A DNA stretch of 14,125 nt from Chloroflexota bacterium (GTDB lineage Bacteria > Chloroflexota > Anaerolineae > VGOG01), in the NCBI GenBank assembly GCA_030615705.1, contig JAUWYT010000010.1, positions 1-14,125 of the forward strand. The letters run 5' to 3'. Within the stretch, counting starts at the first letter, position 1. Every line of letters begins with the position of its first letter. The position numbers were made by a program, and so were the translations under genes. Positions 13,365-14,125 of the stretch are shown here, in pieces. Below the pieces are notes generated by a model. The model saw only the letters and a program-made list of their open reading frames with translations. It was not told the DNA's origin and did no database searches.

Positions 13365-14125
13365 CAACAGTCCTCCGAAGCCCCTCGGCGTGTTCACGAT
13401 CATGGGCCAGGTAGACATAGGTCCAGCGATAGGGCGTGAGGTCCGAGCCCCAAGGGCTGGGGAAAGATCGCTCCAGATGGGCCTGGGTCATCCCGTGTAG
13501 AATCTCCATCAGTGCCTGGCGCGCCGCGTGGAAGTCGGCCCATATCGCTTCCCATGATTGGCTGCGGCGCGCTTCAATGTGGGCCTGGTTCCAGGCGTCC
13601 AGGTCCTCGACATACTCCACCTGGGGCGCGTGGCCAGCGGCCATTTGGCGCAGGCCCTCCACGCCCAGCCACTCCCAGTCGGCCACGTGCCCCAGCACGT
13701 CTTTGAGCGTCCACTCGCCGCAGACGGGACGTGACGCTCGTTCCTCAGGAAGCACCAGGGCAGCGACGGTCAGCAGTTCCCCACGTCCGGCGTTCAGAGC
13801 AGCTAGCAGGACTACCTTGGGGCCAGTTTGTCCCTTCAAGCCCTCAGCCTCCCGCCAAGCCGCGATCTGGGCGGCGTGTTCGGCGTCGTGCCGCCACTGG
13901 ACCTCCACACAGCCAGGGAAAGACCAGTCATCCTCTACGAAAAGACGCTGCCGGAAGAACTCCTCATCGGGTAGAGCTTGCAGCCAGGCCACCCAGGTGG
14001 CCCGAGCATCCTGCAACTCCGTCAGCACCTCGGCCAGGGTCCGATCCCGCCACGCGGCCACGGCGGCTGCGTTGAAGGCATCCACGTCTCGCACCACAGT
14101 GAGAAGGGGGAGCTGTCCGCTTGCC
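13348..14125 (-). CDS. tandem DinB/ClbS-like four-helix protein (5' end outside window)
   Basis: The visible 258 residues have no start codon that must be used; the frame is open to the right edge, so the true N-terminus lies outside the window. Two related units follow each other. VRDVDAFNAAAVAAWRDR ahead of HDAEH (79-83) is the second half of unit one, and VEDLDAWNQAHIEARR followed by HDREH (241-245) is the same part of unit two, which also shows CGEWTLKDVLGHVADWEW. The H..DW and HDxEH positions match the metal-binding His sites of DinB/DUF664/DUF1706 proteins, a fold that includes thiol transferases and the ClbS cyclopropane hydrolase. The 3' end overlaps the methyltransferase start by 17 nt, so the two genes are coupled. 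The specific reaction is not known. Confidence 0.8.
   Translation of the reverse strand, partial: ASGQLPLLTVVRDVDAFNAAAVAAWRDRTLAEVLTELQDARATWVAWLQALPDEEFFRQRLFVEDDWSFPGCVEVQWRHDAEHAAQIAAWREAEGLKGQTGPKVVLLAALNAGRGELLTVAALVLPEERASRPVCGEWTLKDVLGHVADWEWLGVEGLRQMAAGHAPQVEYVEDLDAWNQAHIEARRSQSWEAIWADFHAARQALMEILHGMTQAHLERSFPSPWGSDLTPYRWTYVYLAHDREHAEGLRRTVDEGRL

Overview
The window is about 14.1 kb of GC-rich bacterial DNA in which every convincing protein gene lies on the minus strand. No ribosomal or transfer RNA gene, CRISPR array or complete insertion sequence was seen. The organism is probably a bacterium of the Chloroflexota (Anaerolineae-like) or a similar GC-rich environmental lineage. That placement is an inference from the gene mix: MrfA/YprA-type helicase, Tex, a Cys-rich ferredoxin-like protein, small-molecule methyltransferases and DinB proteins, with short MITE-like inverted repeats between genes. 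No marker gene here can prove it.

Layout in the direction of transcription (right to left). At the right edge is a tandem DinB/DUF664-like protein (13348-14125, 5' end outside). It overlaps a truncated SAM methyltransferase (about 13046-13364) that is in frame with a TIM-barrel sugar-phosphate isomerase/epimerase-like gene (12213-13010). A 98-bp inverted-repeat element (12102-12199) comes next. It is followed by a complete methyltransferase (11246-12043) and, 13 nt later, a methyltransferase-nucleotidyltransferase fusion (9913-11232, TTG start). Then come a histidine phosphatase (9197-9778), a terpenoid-cyclase-fold protein with conserved-looking cysteines (8070-9074), a second inverted-repeat element (7953-8053), a DDAH/arginine-deiminase-like enzyme (6981-7931), a nitroreductase (6293-6931), Tex (4054-6204), a 4Fe-4S protein (3073-4014), an MFS transporter (1834-3051), a small membrane protein with its own promoter and a palindromic operator candidate (1191-1550), and the N-terminal 308 residues of a DEAD/DEAH helicase (1-924).

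The right half looks like an accessory run of small-molecule enzymes: three methyltransferase domains, one nucleotidyltransferase domain, a phosphatase, DinB and a TIM-barrel protein. Their targets cannot be read from the sequence. Tex, the 4Fe-4S protein and the MFS transporter are spaced 39 and 21 nt apart and could be one transcript ending at a hairpin near 1783-1803. The most unusual points are the in-frame palindromic insert in the helicase, a plus-strand terminator with no plus-strand gene in front of it, the decayed methyltransferase fused in frame to the isomerase, the methyltransferase-nucleotidyltransferase fusion, and a perfect 12-bp hairpin over a stop codon.
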